Positions 1-7,177 of a DNA stretch of 61,287 nucleotides are shown in pieces. The DNA comes from Runella sp. (GTDB taxonomy: Bacteria > Bacteroidota > Bacteroidia > Cytophagales > Spirosomataceae). Each line of letters opens with the position of its first letter. Within the stretch, counting starts at the first letter, position 1. The notes under the pieces are model-generated. The model did not search any database and was not told the DNA's origin. It saw nothing but the letters and a program-made list of their open reading frames with translations. Made by a program: the position numbers and the translations under genes. Where the stretch lies: NCBI RefSeq assembly GCF_027484545.1, contig NZ_JAIXST010000028.1, positions 1-61,287 of the forward strand, given 5' to 3'.

Positions 1-60
1 AAATGAATGCATGAAATTTGCCAATCGTTCTGGTTCGCTTATTTCTACTTTCTTTTTCAT
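1..60 (-). CDS. N-terminal fragment of an unknown protein, cut by the window edge
   Basis: An ATG at position 60 on the minus strand opens a frame that stays open to the window edge and begins MKKKVEISEPERLANFMHSF. It lies 20 bases after the stop of the DUF5615 gene and in the same direction, so it could be a third gene of that TA operon. Only 20 codons are visible, so no family can be assigned. The basic start followed by an acidic/polar helix-like stretch is compatible with a small regulatory protein, but that is a guess. Confidence 0.4.
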   Translation of the reverse strand, partial: MKKKVEISEPERLANFMHSF

Positions 61-80
61 TTCGCAAAATTGCAATTATT

Positions 81-431
81 TTAGTTTTGATTCCAAGAAG
101 TTCGGTCGTTCTCTATAATAGTGTAAAAACAATGTTCCTCGGATTTAAAATGCTCTTGCAATGTAGCGAGTAAAAATTGAGAAACTGTCTCATAATCAGG
201 TTGATTATAACGAAGTAGGACGACGGAAACTTTTTTGATATTTTGAGCAAAAACAATATCACCGAAATCTTTGTCTTCGGTCAAAATTAACGCGTTTTTG
301 TCAATGGCGATTTGAGTAACTTCTGTATCAGAAATACCCGCTAAATGTTCCCGTATTGAAAAAAATTCGTACCCATTCCCTGTAAGCAGGTTAATCCATC
401 TCTGTGAAAGATTTTCATCACACACAATCAT
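81..431 (-). CDS. DUF5615 PIN-like toxin
   Basis: This 116-residue protein matches DUF5615, a compact PIN-like nuclease family. It begins MIVCDENLSQRW with the acidic residue pair (D5, E6) that opens the PIN active site, and carries a second acidic cluster in ALILTEDKDFGD near residues 47-58. Members are predicted Mg-dependent RNases acting as toxins. The start overlaps the stop of the upstream DUF433 gene by four bases (ATGA), the usual translational coupling of antitoxin and toxin. Function is from family knowledge; the pairing is seen directly. Confidence in the family is high, activity is inferred. Confidence 0.8.
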   Translation of the reverse strand: MIVCDENLSQRWINLLTGNGYEFFSIREHLAGISDTEVTQIAIDKNALILTEDKDFGDIVFAQNIKKVSVVLLRYNQPDYETVSQFLLATLQEHFKSEEHCFYTIIENDRTSWNQN

Positions 432-655
432 GCGGCCAAGATTAAATCTTCGTTGGCAATCACATCAGCTGCGTATGCAAGCGCCGCTAAGATTTGTTCG
501 TAACGTAAATGTGGATAATCTTCTAACAATTGCTCAATGGTATGCCCTCCCGAAAGTTTTCGGATGATAAGCTCCACAGAGATACGCGTACCTTTCAAAA
601 CAGGTTTTCCCAGCAATATAGCTGGATTTCGTTCAATCAATGGGTGATGATTCAT
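428..655 (-). CDS. DUF433 antitoxin
   Basis: A 75-residue DUF433 protein. The diagnostic pattern is visible: IERNPAILLGKPVLKGTRISVELI, then a short helical HTH-like half with LLEDYPHLRYEQILAALAYAAD. DUF433 proteins are the usual partner and presumed antitoxin/repressor of DUF5615 PIN-like toxins, and here the gene directly precedes and overlaps one. The antitoxin probably also binds its own promoter upstream of position 655, but I see no obvious inverted repeat there. Confidence 0.8.
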   Translation of the reverse strand: MNHHPLIERNPAILLGKPVLKGTRISVELIIRKLSGGHTIEQLLEDYPHLRYEQILAALAYAADVIANEDLILAA

Positions 656-804
656 GTTTTTATTGGTCTAATGACTACAATGAAGTCGAAATTTAGTGTT
701 TTTCAGTCACTTTAAAAACAGCCTTTACGAAATGCAGCGCATTACAAACTTTCGATTAGTGAGTTCGCACTTAGGCTGCTACATTACAGACGTCAATCCA
801 TAGA

Positions 805-852
805 AAATCGCCCTAAGGCTACGTTTTCCCATCATTTGGGGGAGGGCGATTT
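805..852. repeat. Hairpin-forming intergenic repeat upstream of the DUF5916 gene
   Basis: AAATCGCCCT (805-814) is the exact reverse complement of AGGGCGATTT (843-852), enclosing 28 bases that include a TCCC/GGGGGA pair. The resulting stem-loop sits about 50 bases before the DUF5916 start. It resembles the C-rich/G-rich hairpin repeats seen between other genes of this window. Whether it acts as a terminator, 5' UTR structure or passive repeat is not decidable here. Confidence 0.5.
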
Positions 853-905
853 GAGAGAGAAATGCTAACTTGCGGCTCCGTTTGTGTTCAATTTCACTTC
901 ATCGT

Positions 906-3119
906 ATGAACTATACCTTTACCTTGGCGTTTTGCCTGGTCTCGTTTCTTTGTTTTTCGCAAGACGTACTCCTGTTTAAACCCGATTCCGTTCGTAAAGA
1001 ATTTGAAGCCGTCAGGGTTTCCAACAACCTCAAAATAGACGGATTACTGAATGATAAAGAGTGGCTGCTGGCCAAACCCAAGAGTGACTTTATTGAAATA
1101 GACCCCCGCCAAGGCCAAATTCCGCGCCACCGTACCGAAATGCGGGCGCTGTTTAACCAAAATTATTTGTACATCGGCGTGTTTAATTACGACACGTTGG
1201 GAAAGAAATCCATTCGGGTCATTGATTTTAAGCGGGACTTCAACACCCGTACGTCTGATTTTGTGGGCATGACCATTGATGGCTTCAATGACCGCCGCAA
1301 TGCCATGGTATTTACGACCAACCCGCACGGCGTACAGCGCGACTTTTTGGCTTTTGACGCCAATTACATTGATTTGGATTGGGATGGGCTTTGGCGCGTG
1401 CGTACGGCCCGCTCAGATTCGGGTTGGGTGGCAGAGTTTGCCATTCCCTGGAAAACCCTGCGCTATGCCAAGTCGGACTCCACTTTTCAAAGTTGGGGCT
1501 TCAACCTTAACCGAAGTCGACGCATGACCAACGAAAACTACGCATTTTCGCCGTTTCCGCGTTCATTCAATGTGTTACGGATGGACTACGCGGGCACCCT
1601 CAAAGGACTGCAACCGCCCCCGCCGACGGCCAACGTGCGGATACAACCGTTTTTCCTGACTTCCTACGACCGTTACCGCAACATAGACGGACGACAGCCC
1701 CACGATGCCGCTGTGAAATTGGGGGGCGAAGTAAAATGGGCCATCAGCTCGCGGGCCGTGTTGGATTTGACTTTTAATACCGACTTTGCGCAAGCCGACG
1801 CCGACCGACAGGTCAATAACGTGACGCGCTTTTCGGTGCTTTTTCCCGAGCGTCGGCAGTTTTTCTTAGAAAACGCCTCGCTGTTTGGAATTGGCGTTGG
1901 CCCGGCGGCTGACATGTCGGGTGGTTCGATGCGGATTCAGCCCTTTTTCAGCCGACAAATTGGTTTGGACGGAAGCGGAAACCCCATCCCGATTGATGCC
2001 GGGGCTCGTTTTGTGAGTCGTTCGGCCAAAACCAATTACGGTGCCATGTACATTCGCCAACGGGGTACCGACTCTTCGCCGGCTACCAACTACTTTGTGG
2101 GGCGCTATTCCGAAAATTTAGGAAAACAAAGCCGTTTGGGGACCTTGGTAACGGTCAAAAGCGACTCGGGCAATACGAATATCGTTGGGAATTTGGACGG
2201 GTTTGTGCGGTTCAACGAAGCCCATTCGCTCAACTGGATGCTGAACATGAGCCACGACTCCAAAGGCAACGTCACAGGTGTGGCAGGAGCCGCGCAGTAC
2301 TACTACGCCACCAACCAATGGAAAATCTGGTGGACACAGTCGCTGATTTCCAAATCGTACAATCCCGCCGTAGGTTTTATTTCGCGTACCGATGTGATTG
2401 GGACGACGCCGGGGATTTTTTGGTTTTACCGCGGCAAACACATTCCCTTCAAAAAAATCATTCGTTCGTTTGAACCGAGTTTGTTGGTTGAGTTTTATAA
2501 TCAAGCGAGTACCGGCCGCCTCATTGAGCGCTCGTATGGCCTGAGCCCTTTCTGGATCATGCTTCAGTCGGGAGGATTTATGGGGCATATCATGTCTCCC
2601 ACCTACCAGTACCTGACCGAACCTTTCAGTCCGCTGGGGGTGAAAATTGCGGCGGGCGCGTACAACTACACACGTCATGCCATCTATTGGGGGAGTGATG
2701 GTTCTAAAAAGCTGAGCTTTACGTGGAATGGCGAATACGGAACCTATTACAACGGAAAACTCAATACCACCAACCTGAGCGTTTTGGTTGCCCCGATTCC
2801 GCATATTTCCATCACGGGGCGGTTCAATCGGAATGATTTCAGAAAGGTGGGCGTGAACAGTACCACCAAAAATGTAGACCTGTGGGCCGTAGAGGGACGT
2901 TTTGCGGCCAACCCGCGCCTCCAACTCATCGGTTTTTACCAACGCAACACCGACACCAAAGCTAACAACTACAACATCCGTTTGTCGTGGGAATATCAGC
3001 CGCTGTCGTTTATTTATATTGTGTTCAACAAGCGAGAATTCCAATCCACCACGCGCCTCGATACCCGCAGTCAGGAAGACCACCTGATTGCCAAAATCAG
3101 CTATTTGCGGCAGTTGTAG
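906..3119 (+). CDS. Secreted DUF5916 protein with CBM9-like N-terminal domain
   Basis: The ATG at 906 is preferred over an upstream in-frame TTG at 870 because the product then starts with a good signal peptide (MNYTFTLAFCLVSFLCFSQ). After it comes a CBM9-type domain: LKIDGLLNDKEW followed about 50 residues later by NQNYLYIGVFNYD, the pattern of family 9 carbohydrate-binding modules. The remaining ~480 residues are strand-rich with alternating aromatics and match DUF5916, predicted to form an outer-membrane beta-barrel. The protein ends in an aromatic/hydrophobic strand (LIAKISYLRQL), as barrels do. These proteins often sit near peptidase or carbohydrate genes, but the substrate is unknown. 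It is monocistronic here. Confidence 0.75.
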   Translation: MNYTFTLAFCLVSFLCFSQDVLLFKPDSVRKEFEAVRVSNNLKIDGLLNDKEWLLAKPKSDFIEIDPRQGQIPRHRTEMRALFNQNYLYIGVFNYDTLGKKSIRVIDFKRDFNTRTSDFVGMTIDGFNDRRNAMVFTTNPHGVQRDFLAFDANYIDLDWDGLWRVRTARSDSGWVAEFAIPWKTLRYAKSDSTFQSWGFNLNRSRRMTNENYAFSPFPRSFNVLRMDYAGTLKGLQPPPPTANVRIQPFFLTSYDRYRNIDGRQPHDAAVKLGGEVKWAISSRAVLDLTFNTDFAQADADRQVNNVTRFSVLFPERRQFFLENASLFGIGVGPAADMSGGSMRIQPFFSRQIGLDGSGNPIPIDAGARFVSRSAKTNYGAMYIRQRGTDSSPATNYFVGRYSENLGKQSRLGTLVTVKSDSGNTNIVGNLDGFVRFNEAHSLNWMLNMSHDSKGNVTGVAGAAQYYYATNQWKIWWTQSLISKSYNPAVGFISRTDVIGTTPGIFWFYRGKHIPFKKIIRSFEPSLLVEFYNQASTGRLIERSYGLSPFWIMLQSGGFMGHIMSPTYQYLTEPFSPLGVKIAAGAYNYTRHAIYWGSDGSKKLSFTWNGEYGTYYNGKLNTTNLSVLVAPIPHISITGRFNRNDFRKVGVNSTTKNVDLWAVEGRFAANPRLQLIGFYQRNTDTKANNYNIRLSWEYQPLSFIYIVFNKREFQSTTRLDTRSQEDHLIAKISYLRQL

Positions 3120-3207
3120 GTTTATACGACTAAGGGAGGGTTTTGATTAAAATATTCATTTATAAATAAGTGAAAGTCAGCATAGAATTGGCATCTTTGT
3201 ATGAATA

Positions 3208-3405
3208 ATGCAAAACAGAGGCATAGCCATGAACGCAGTATCAGCAAAACATAAGAAAAAAATAGCTAAAAACACCTCGCGGTCCATCTTCGATATAATG
3301 AAACGTAAGTTGGAGGATAAGGAAGCTATTGACAGGTATTACAGGGGTGAAATCACCTTAGAAGAATTGTATGCAAGAGGAATTAAGTTCGTACAACCCC
3401 TATAA
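3208..3405 (+). CDS. Small basic hypothetical protein
   Basis: A 65-codon frame with a lysine-rich N-terminus and an acidic, helical C-terminal part (KLEDKEAIDRYYRGEITLEEL, then RGIKFVQPL). An internal ATG at 3229 could be the true start, giving 58 residues. The C-terminal half resembles the linear tails of small antitoxins in Bacteroidota genomes, but there is no toxin gene after it. I do not recognise a family. It may be an orphan antitoxin given the TA-rich surroundings; that is inference. Confidence 0.45.
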   Translation: MQNRGIAMNAVSAKHKKKIAKNTSRSIFDIMKRKLEDKEAIDRYYRGEITLEELYARGIKFVQPL

Positions 3406-3580
3406 GTACGAAAGAAAGAGTAGTACCAATGCCTTAGATTATACTTTTGTTACTGACTTTGGTATAGAATATTAGGTTTACTTCATTCATTCTCAGGGCG
3501 ATTTTCCGACACACCCTCACTTAGACAATCAGACGTACACCTTTGGGTTCGGCCCATTGGTTGAGCACTCTACTCCTCTA

Positions 3581-3650
3581 CCGTGTTACAAACACTCTCT
3601 TTATAAAAACGTCGAAGTCACCCTTCGGAAGACTTTGACCAACGGGGGGG
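3581..3650. repeat. Repeat family A, copy 1 (double hairpin)
   Basis: This copy shares with 4921-5010, 6697-6787 and 7108-7176 the order: CGTGTTACAAACAC, then a spacer with CTCT..TTTAT, then a second stem around CCTTCGGAAGAC, then a run of G (CAACGGGGGG). The second stem here is GTCGAAGTC / GACTTTGAC with one wobble. The rest of 3406-3688 holds no coding frame I can support. Confidence 0.65.
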
Positions 3651-3688
3651 CTGCGGGGTTACTACTCGCCTGAGCAACTCAAAAAACG

Positions 3689-4816
3689 TCAGATAAACTC
3701 CCAATAGTTAGAGCGATTGATACACTTAAAGTCGGAATTAGGATAGGCTTCCAGCCAAGATTGGGGCGGTTTTGCTGTTTTATCAGAAAATTTAAACTCA
3801 AAACCTGCCAATTGGCCATCGGCTTCTTCTATGTAATCCAGTTCGGCACCCGTGTAAGTTCTCCAAAAGTAGGAGTTGACAAATCGCCGTTGGTACGCAT
3901 TATTTTTCAGGCGTTCAACCACGAGAAAATTCTCCCAAAGTTGCCCGACATCCGTACGGAAATCAAGCGTATTGAAATTGTTGACAAGGGCATTTCGTAC
4001 GCCTAAATCGTAGAAATAAATTTTATCCATTTTGACCACTTCTTTCCTAAGATTTCGGCTAAAACCTGACAAACGAAACACTACAAATGCCTTTTCGAGT
4101 AAATCTATGTAAGACGCTACCGTATCTTTACTCATTTGAAGCGTATTCCCCAATTCATTGAGCGACACCTCCGAACCCGCTTGGAAGGCCAACAATTGCA
4201 GTAGCTTTTTGATTTTATCGGGGTGCTTGATTGTACTTAGTTCCAGAATGTCTTTGTATAAGTACGAGCGAGTCAGTTGGGTAAGAAATTGCACTTTATC
4301 GGCTTGATTCGGTAACGAAAATACATCCGGATAAGCCCCAAAGCGCAGAAAAGTCTCCAACCCGTGATTCAGTTCAAAAAGATTTTGTTGCTGTCTGAGC
4401 TCCGAAAAGGAGATAGGAAAGAGCGAAAAAGTCCAGGTACGGCCCGTCAGCGGCTCTTGGGTGCGATTGGCCAATTCAAAAGACGAGGAGCCTGTTGCAA
4501 TGATTTTCAATTCGGGCAGGGCGTCGTGTAAGATTTTGAGGTTGATGCCTATGTCTGGGATTCGTTGGGCTTCGTCAATAAAAAGTAACTCGTAACCGTC
4601 GGTGAGCATACGCATTTTCGTCAGGTCACGGCTTGAAAAAACATCGTTGTATTTTTCTTCATCCGCATTGATAGACAGGCTTTTATAAGGCACCTGTGAG
4701 AGGAGTTGCTTTACCAACGTTGTTTTGCCTACTTGCCTTGCTCCGTAAATAAGGATGATTTTTGAGGAATGATTGAGCTTCTCCAGTAGCTCATCCAGTA
4801 AAAATCGTTGTATCAT
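3689..4816 (-). CDS. AAA-type ATPase with DUF4143 domain
   Basis: The product has a Walker A motif GARQVGKTT (residues 25-33), a Walker B LLFIDEAQRI near residue 80, a sensor-like IATGSSSFEL, and a C-terminal DUF4143 region ending with ELDYIEE and GFEFKFSDK, which resembles a degenerate PD-(D/E)xK fold. This is the AAA_14/DUF4143 family, widespread in anaerobes and Bacteroidota; its biochemical role is not established. I chose the ATG at 4816 because a GGAG Shine-Dalgarno lies just upstream; an in-frame TTG at 4825 would lie inside the palindrome. The start codon abuts a perfect 64-bp palindrome, so expression is probably controlled by whatever binds it, possibly this protein itself. Confidence 0.85.
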   Translation of the reverse strand: MIQRFLLDELLEKLNHSSKIILIYGARQVGKTTLVKQLLSQVPYKSLSINADEEKYNDVFSSRDLTKMRMLTDGYELLFIDEAQRIPDIGINLKILHDALPELKIIATGSSSFELANRTQEPLTGRTWTFSLFPISFSELRQQQNLFELNHGLETFLRFGAYPDVFSLPNQADKVQFLTQLTRSYLYKDILELSTIKHPDKIKKLLQLLAFQAGSEVSLNELGNTLQMSKDTVASYIDLLEKAFVVFRLSGFSRNLRKEVVKMDKIYFYDLGVRNALVNNFNTLDFRTDVGQLWENFLVVERLKNNAYQRRFVNSYFWRTYTGAELDYIEEADGQLAGFEFKFSDKTAKPPQSWLEAYPNSDFKCINRSNYWEFI

Positions 4817-4879
4817 ATTCTCCAAATTAGCGTTAATTTAGCTAATGCATTAGCTAAATTAACGCTAATTTGGAGAATA
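4816..4879. promoter_or_regulatory. Perfect 64-bp palindrome at the DUF4143 ATPase start
   Basis: Bases 4816-4847 are exactly the reverse complement of 4848-4879, with no spacer (centre ATGCAT). Each arm holds two TTAGC elements 11 bases apart, so the whole site carries four, each pair about one helical turn apart. The palindrome contains the GGAG ribosome-binding site of the ATPase gene and ends at the first base of its ATG. It could be a cooperative operator, a cruciform, or an mRNA hairpin that hides the ribosome-binding site. Confidence 0.85.
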
Positions 4880-4920
4880 ACAAAGTTAAATGATATTACT
4901 CACAGAAATTCTTACGAAAT

Positions 4921-5010
4921 AAAACAGCGTTCCCGGCGCTCGTCGTGTTACAAACACGCTCTTTATGGAAAGGTCGAAGTCACCCTTCGGAAGACTTCGA
5001 CCAACGGGGG
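4921..5010. repeat. Repeat family A, copy 2
   Basis: The longest well-formed copy: an AAAACAGCGTTCCCGGCGCT leader shared with copy 3, the palindrome CGTGTTACAAACACG, and a perfect 10-bp stem GGTCGAAGTC / GACTTCGACC around ACCCTTCGGAA, followed by CAACGGGGG. It sits between the DUF4143 ATPase start region and the stop of higA. Confidence 0.7.
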
Positions 5011-5018
5011 ACTAAATT

Positions 5019-5414
5019 TCAGACACCTACAAGCAAATCTGTGGGTATTCTTAGTTCTTTATGAAGCGTTCTAATTTGAGTTAGGGATAACTGCCTCTTT
5101 CCACTAAAGATTTCAGAGACACGATTAGAGCCTAATATCCTCGACAAGTCCTTACGGGTTAAATTCAATTGTTCCAAAGCCTGTTCAATTACTTGCGGCA
5201 ATGTCAACTCGGTTTTATTAAAATTAAAATTCTTTGCTTCGTATGCCTCAATTAAAGTGCTTAAAGCATCAAGATGAGCAAACTTTTTATCTTCCTCCGC
5301 CTCATTTTCAAAAAAAATATCGTCCAATTCTTCCACCCATTCGCAAAAACGAAGGTAGGTTATTTCATCAGTGATAGGTGTTATGGAGTATTTAGCACTC
5401 GGGAATTTTTTCAT
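5019..5414 (-). CDS. higA: HigA-family antitoxin (HTH)
   Basis: A 131-residue protein whose C-terminal half is an XRE/HigA helix-turn-helix: LTLPQVIEQALEQLNLTRKD, then LSRILGSNRVSEIFSGKRQ as turn and recognition helix, and LSLTQIRTLHKELRIPTDLL. The N-terminal half is the toxin-neutralising extension typical of long HigA antitoxins. The ATG at 5414 is preferred to an in-frame TTG at 5444 that would overlap higB. The gene follows higB by 16 bases, giving the toxin-first order characteristic of hig modules. It should repress the operon by binding the inverted repeat upstream of higB. Confidence 0.85.
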   Translation of the reverse strand: MKKFPSAKYSITPITDEITYLRFCEWVEELDDIFFENEAEEDKKFAHLDALSTLIEAYEAKNFNFNKTELTLPQVIEQALEQLNLTRKDLSRILGSNRVSEIFSGKRQLSLTQIRTLHKELRIPTDLLVGV

Positions 5415-5430
5415 TTTACGGGTCTTTGCT

Positions 5431-5733
5431 TTAAATAGTGGCAATATCCATTATTTTGTCGTATTCGGTGTGTGTCCCAATAAATCGAATATAGACACGC
5501 TGCGCTCTGGGGTGAAATCTAAATTTTGCTACCAGCCTACACTTATTTCGGGCAATATTGAAAACAATACGTTCATTACCGACATAATCTGCACTATTGA
5601 ACATCTGTATCACCTCTTGAATCGTGAAAAAACTATTGGCATTGACCACATCATACCAAAATCTCAAGGAGGCTTGCGCGTCTGGATACTGTTTACAAAA
5701 ATCTTCCAATCGTCTTTGAGTGATTATTCTCAT
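5431..5733 (-). CDS. higB: HigB-family mRNA interferase toxin
   Basis: A 100-residue RelE/HigB-superfamily protein starting MRIITQRRLEDFCKQYPDA, with the HigB core ALRFWYDVVNANSF-type helix, VIQMFNSADYVGNERIVFNI, and C-terminal strands KCRLVAKFRFHPRAQRVYIRFIGTHTEYD. These correspond to the toxin that cleaves mRNA on the ribosome; HTEYDK near the C-terminus is the family's catalytic-end signature. The ATG at 5733 was chosen because the family begins there; upstream in-frame sequence overlaps the putative operator and repeat B. Confidence 0.85.
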   Translation of the reverse strand: MRIITQRRLEDFCKQYPDAQASLRFWYDVVNANSFFTIQEVIQMFNSADYVGNERIVFNIARNKCRLVAKFRFHPRAQRVYIRFIGTHTEYDKIMDIATI

Positions 5734-5752
5734 CGAGCAAATATAAAAAATA

Positions 5753-5767
5753 TTCCCAATTTGGGAA
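5753..5767. promoter_or_regulatory. Probable higBA operator (inverted repeat)
   Basis: TTCCCAA-T-TTGGGAA is a perfect inverted repeat with a one-base centre, located 20 bases before the higB start. TA antitoxins with HTH domains usually bind such short palindromes in their own promoter. Position and symmetry are seen; binding by this HigA is inferred. Confidence 0.55.
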
Positions 5768-5776
5768 AGAAATACG

Positions 5777-5884
5777 GTATTTGTTGTACTTTCAGCACAC
5801 AAAAAGCCATAGTTTTTTCCTTACTTACTTTGTCATTATAAAAGATGATTCTATAAAAGGGCTGTGGGACACAGCCCACGGGGG
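5777..5884. repeat. Repeat B, copy 1
   Basis: About 108 bases that recur at 6788-6894 in the same orientation with only a handful of substitutions. The right end carries the strong hairpin GGGCTGTG-GGA-CACAGCCC followed by ACGGGGG. The left end overlaps the region upstream of higBA, so part of the higBA promoter may lie in it. Confidence 0.75.
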
Positions 5885-5988
5885 AGTACCGCGAGGAATT
5901 GTTTGCCCGATTTATTCCCATTGCCACCGCCGGCAGCTATTTGGGAGAAGATCCTATTCTGGGAGCGATGGCTCACAACTTGCCGTGA
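5884..5988 (+). pseudogene. C-terminal fragment of a lost gene
   Basis: Directly after repeat B a frame reads EYREELFARFIPIATAGSYL, then GEDPILGAMAHNLP and a stop. Its 34 residues have natural protein composition. It has no start codon of its own and its left side is replaced by the repeat. I read it as the 3' tail of a gene truncated by insertion of or recombination at the repeat. I cannot name the parent family. It may be chance, as the frame is short. Confidence 0.4.
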
Positions 5989-6005
5989 TTGAATACTTTT
6001 TTTAC

Positions 6006-6013
6006 TATCTTTG
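6006..6013 (+). promoter_or_regulatory. Candidate -7 element for the VapBC-type operon
   Basis: TATCTTTG fits the Bacteroidota -7 consensus TAnnTTTG and lies 41 bases before the antitoxin ATG. A TTG lies 14 bases upstream, closer than the usual 19-21, so the -33 part is weak. Confidence 0.35.
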
Positions 6014-6054
6014 GTTGTTGATTTGCCGAGTAAAGTTAAAAATAAAGGATTGCC

Positions 6055-6285
6055 ATGACGGAATTTAGGATTAGTGTTAAAAATGCCAAAACCGCCTCAG
6101 CTTTGCGTAAATTACTGAACGAAATGGTAAATTTAGAGGTCGAAGAAATCGACAATGGAAGAATTGTTAGAGGAGAAGGAGATACTTCTGTTATTGCTGC
6201 TCTTTGCGGTTCGTGGGAGAAAAATGCGCCCCGCCGTTCAGCTGATGAAATCCGTAAAACAGCATGGCAAAGAAAAGTAAGATAG
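6055..6285 (+). CDS. Small antitoxin of a VapBC-type pair
   Basis: A 76-residue protein directly before and overlapping (22 bases) a PIN-domain toxin gene. The N-terminal part MTEFRISVKNAKTASALRKLL is a possible DNA-binding or dimerisation segment, and the C-terminus RSADEIRKTAWQRKVR is the basic/tryptophan tail common in DUF2281-like antitoxins of PIN toxins. The partner position is strong evidence for an antitoxin role; the fold of the N-terminus is uncertain. It probably autoregulates the operon. Confidence 0.7.
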   Translation: MTEFRISVKNAKTASALRKLLNEMVNLEVEEIDNGRIVRGEGDTSVIAALCGSWEKNAPRRSADEIRKTAWQRKVR

Positions 6286-6674
6286 TAATTATTGACAGTT
6301 GCGTTGTATTTGATTATTTGAAGGGCAGCGAAGTAGTACGTTCTGAAATTTTTGAAAAGATAGGAGTGAATAACGCTTTTGTCAGTACCATTACTATTCT
6401 TGAAACCTACTATGGAATGTTGAAAAAAGAAGAAGCCGACACGCGCACATTCTTTCGTCAAATCAATCATTTTGTCATAGATAAAGAGACAAGCCAAAAA
6501 GCAATTGAGTTAATGGTGGGGTACAGAAGCCAAAAAATTGGTTTACCTGATTGCTTAATTGCCGCTACCTGTATCGTAAACAACGCCCAACTCTACACTT
6601 ACAACACCAAGGACTTCGACTATATAGAAGGGGTAAAGCTGTATAAACCTAAACAAAGGCAGTTAAAATTGTAG
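6264..6674 (+). CDS. vapC: VapC-family PIN-domain RNase toxin
   Basis: A 136-residue PIN-domain protein. It starts with IVIIDSCVVFDYLKGS (first catalytic Asp), has the conserved Glu in STITILETYYGML, and the third acidic site in KIGLPDCLIAATC followed by LYTYNTKDFDYIEGVKLY, the classic VapC order. The product is expected to be a Mg-dependent RNase, often acting on tRNA or rRNA in this family. It overlaps the antitoxin gene, and repeat A copy 3 starts 23 bases after its stop. Confidence 0.85.
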   Translation: MAKKSKIVIIDSCVVFDYLKGSEVVRSEIFEKIGVNNAFVSTITILETYYGMLKKEEADTRTFFRQINHFVIDKETSQKAIELMVGYRSQKIGLPDCLIAATCIVNNAQLYTYNTKDFDYIEGVKLYKPKQRQLKL

Positions 6675-6696
6675 CTAAATTCAACTTGCCGGACGG

Positions 6697-6787
6697 AAAA
6701 CAGCGTTCCCGGCACTCACCGTGTTACAAACACTCTGTTTATTTTTAGTACGGAGTCCTCCTTCGGAAGACACCGCACAACGGGGGG
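6697..6787. repeat. Repeat family A, copy 3
   Basis: Shares the AAAACAGCGTTCCCGGC leader and GTGTTACAAACACTCT with copy 2, but the second stem has changed to CGGAGTC / GACACCG (one mismatch) around CTCCTTCGGAA. It runs straight into repeat B copy 2 with no unique sequence between them. Confidence 0.65.
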
Positions 6788-6894
6788 GTATTTGTTATAC
6801 TTTCAGCACACAAAAAGCCATAGTTTTCTCCTTACTCACCTTGTCATTATAAAAGATGATTCTATAAAAGGGCTGTGGGACACAGCCCACGGGG
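6788..6894. repeat. Repeat B, copy 2
   Basis: Near-identical direct copy of 5777-5884, again ending in the hairpin GGGCTGTG-GGA-CACAGCCC and ACGGGGGG. No gene lies between 6674 and 7178. The stretch also has a short hairpin ATGCC-GTA-GGCAT near 6950 and otherwise no coding frame I can support. Confidence 0.75.
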
Positions 6895-7107
6895 GGAGAA
6901 GACTTGGACGAACGGGAGAGAAGGGGAGCTTTTTATCAATTACTTTGTCATGCCGTAGGCATCTAAATCCTTTTTTTTAAATGAAAGGAGAAGGATGCAG
7001 CTCATTGAGAAAGAGGCAACTGTAGATAAGTAGAAACTTGATAGTCGTCACGGCTCGGGCCACCCCGTCGAGGGACGCGAGCGACTGCGGGGATATTTGG
7101 GTACTTA

Positions 7108-7176
7108 CCGTGTTACAAACACTCTGTTTATTTTTAGTACGGAGTCCTCCTTCGGAAGACACCGCACAACGGGGGG
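7108..7176. repeat. Repeat family A, copy 4
   Basis: Almost identical to copy 3 from CCGTGTTACAAACACTCTG through CGCACAACGGGGGG, without the GCGTTCCCGGC leader. It ends two bases before the stop codon of the HNH nuclease gene, so it could act as its 3' end structure. Confidence 0.65.
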
Positions 7177-7177
7177 A

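Noticed and set aside
2118-3083. Long open frame on the minus strand inside the DUF5916 gene
   Set aside because: It lies fully within a well-supported plus-strand gene, and its protein is rich in Arg/Gly/His, as frames opposite a GC-biased gene are.
4808-5074. Plus-strand open frame across the palindrome
   Set aside because: Its product has no natural composition and it crosses the 64-bp palindrome and repeat A; it overlaps the 3' end of higA.
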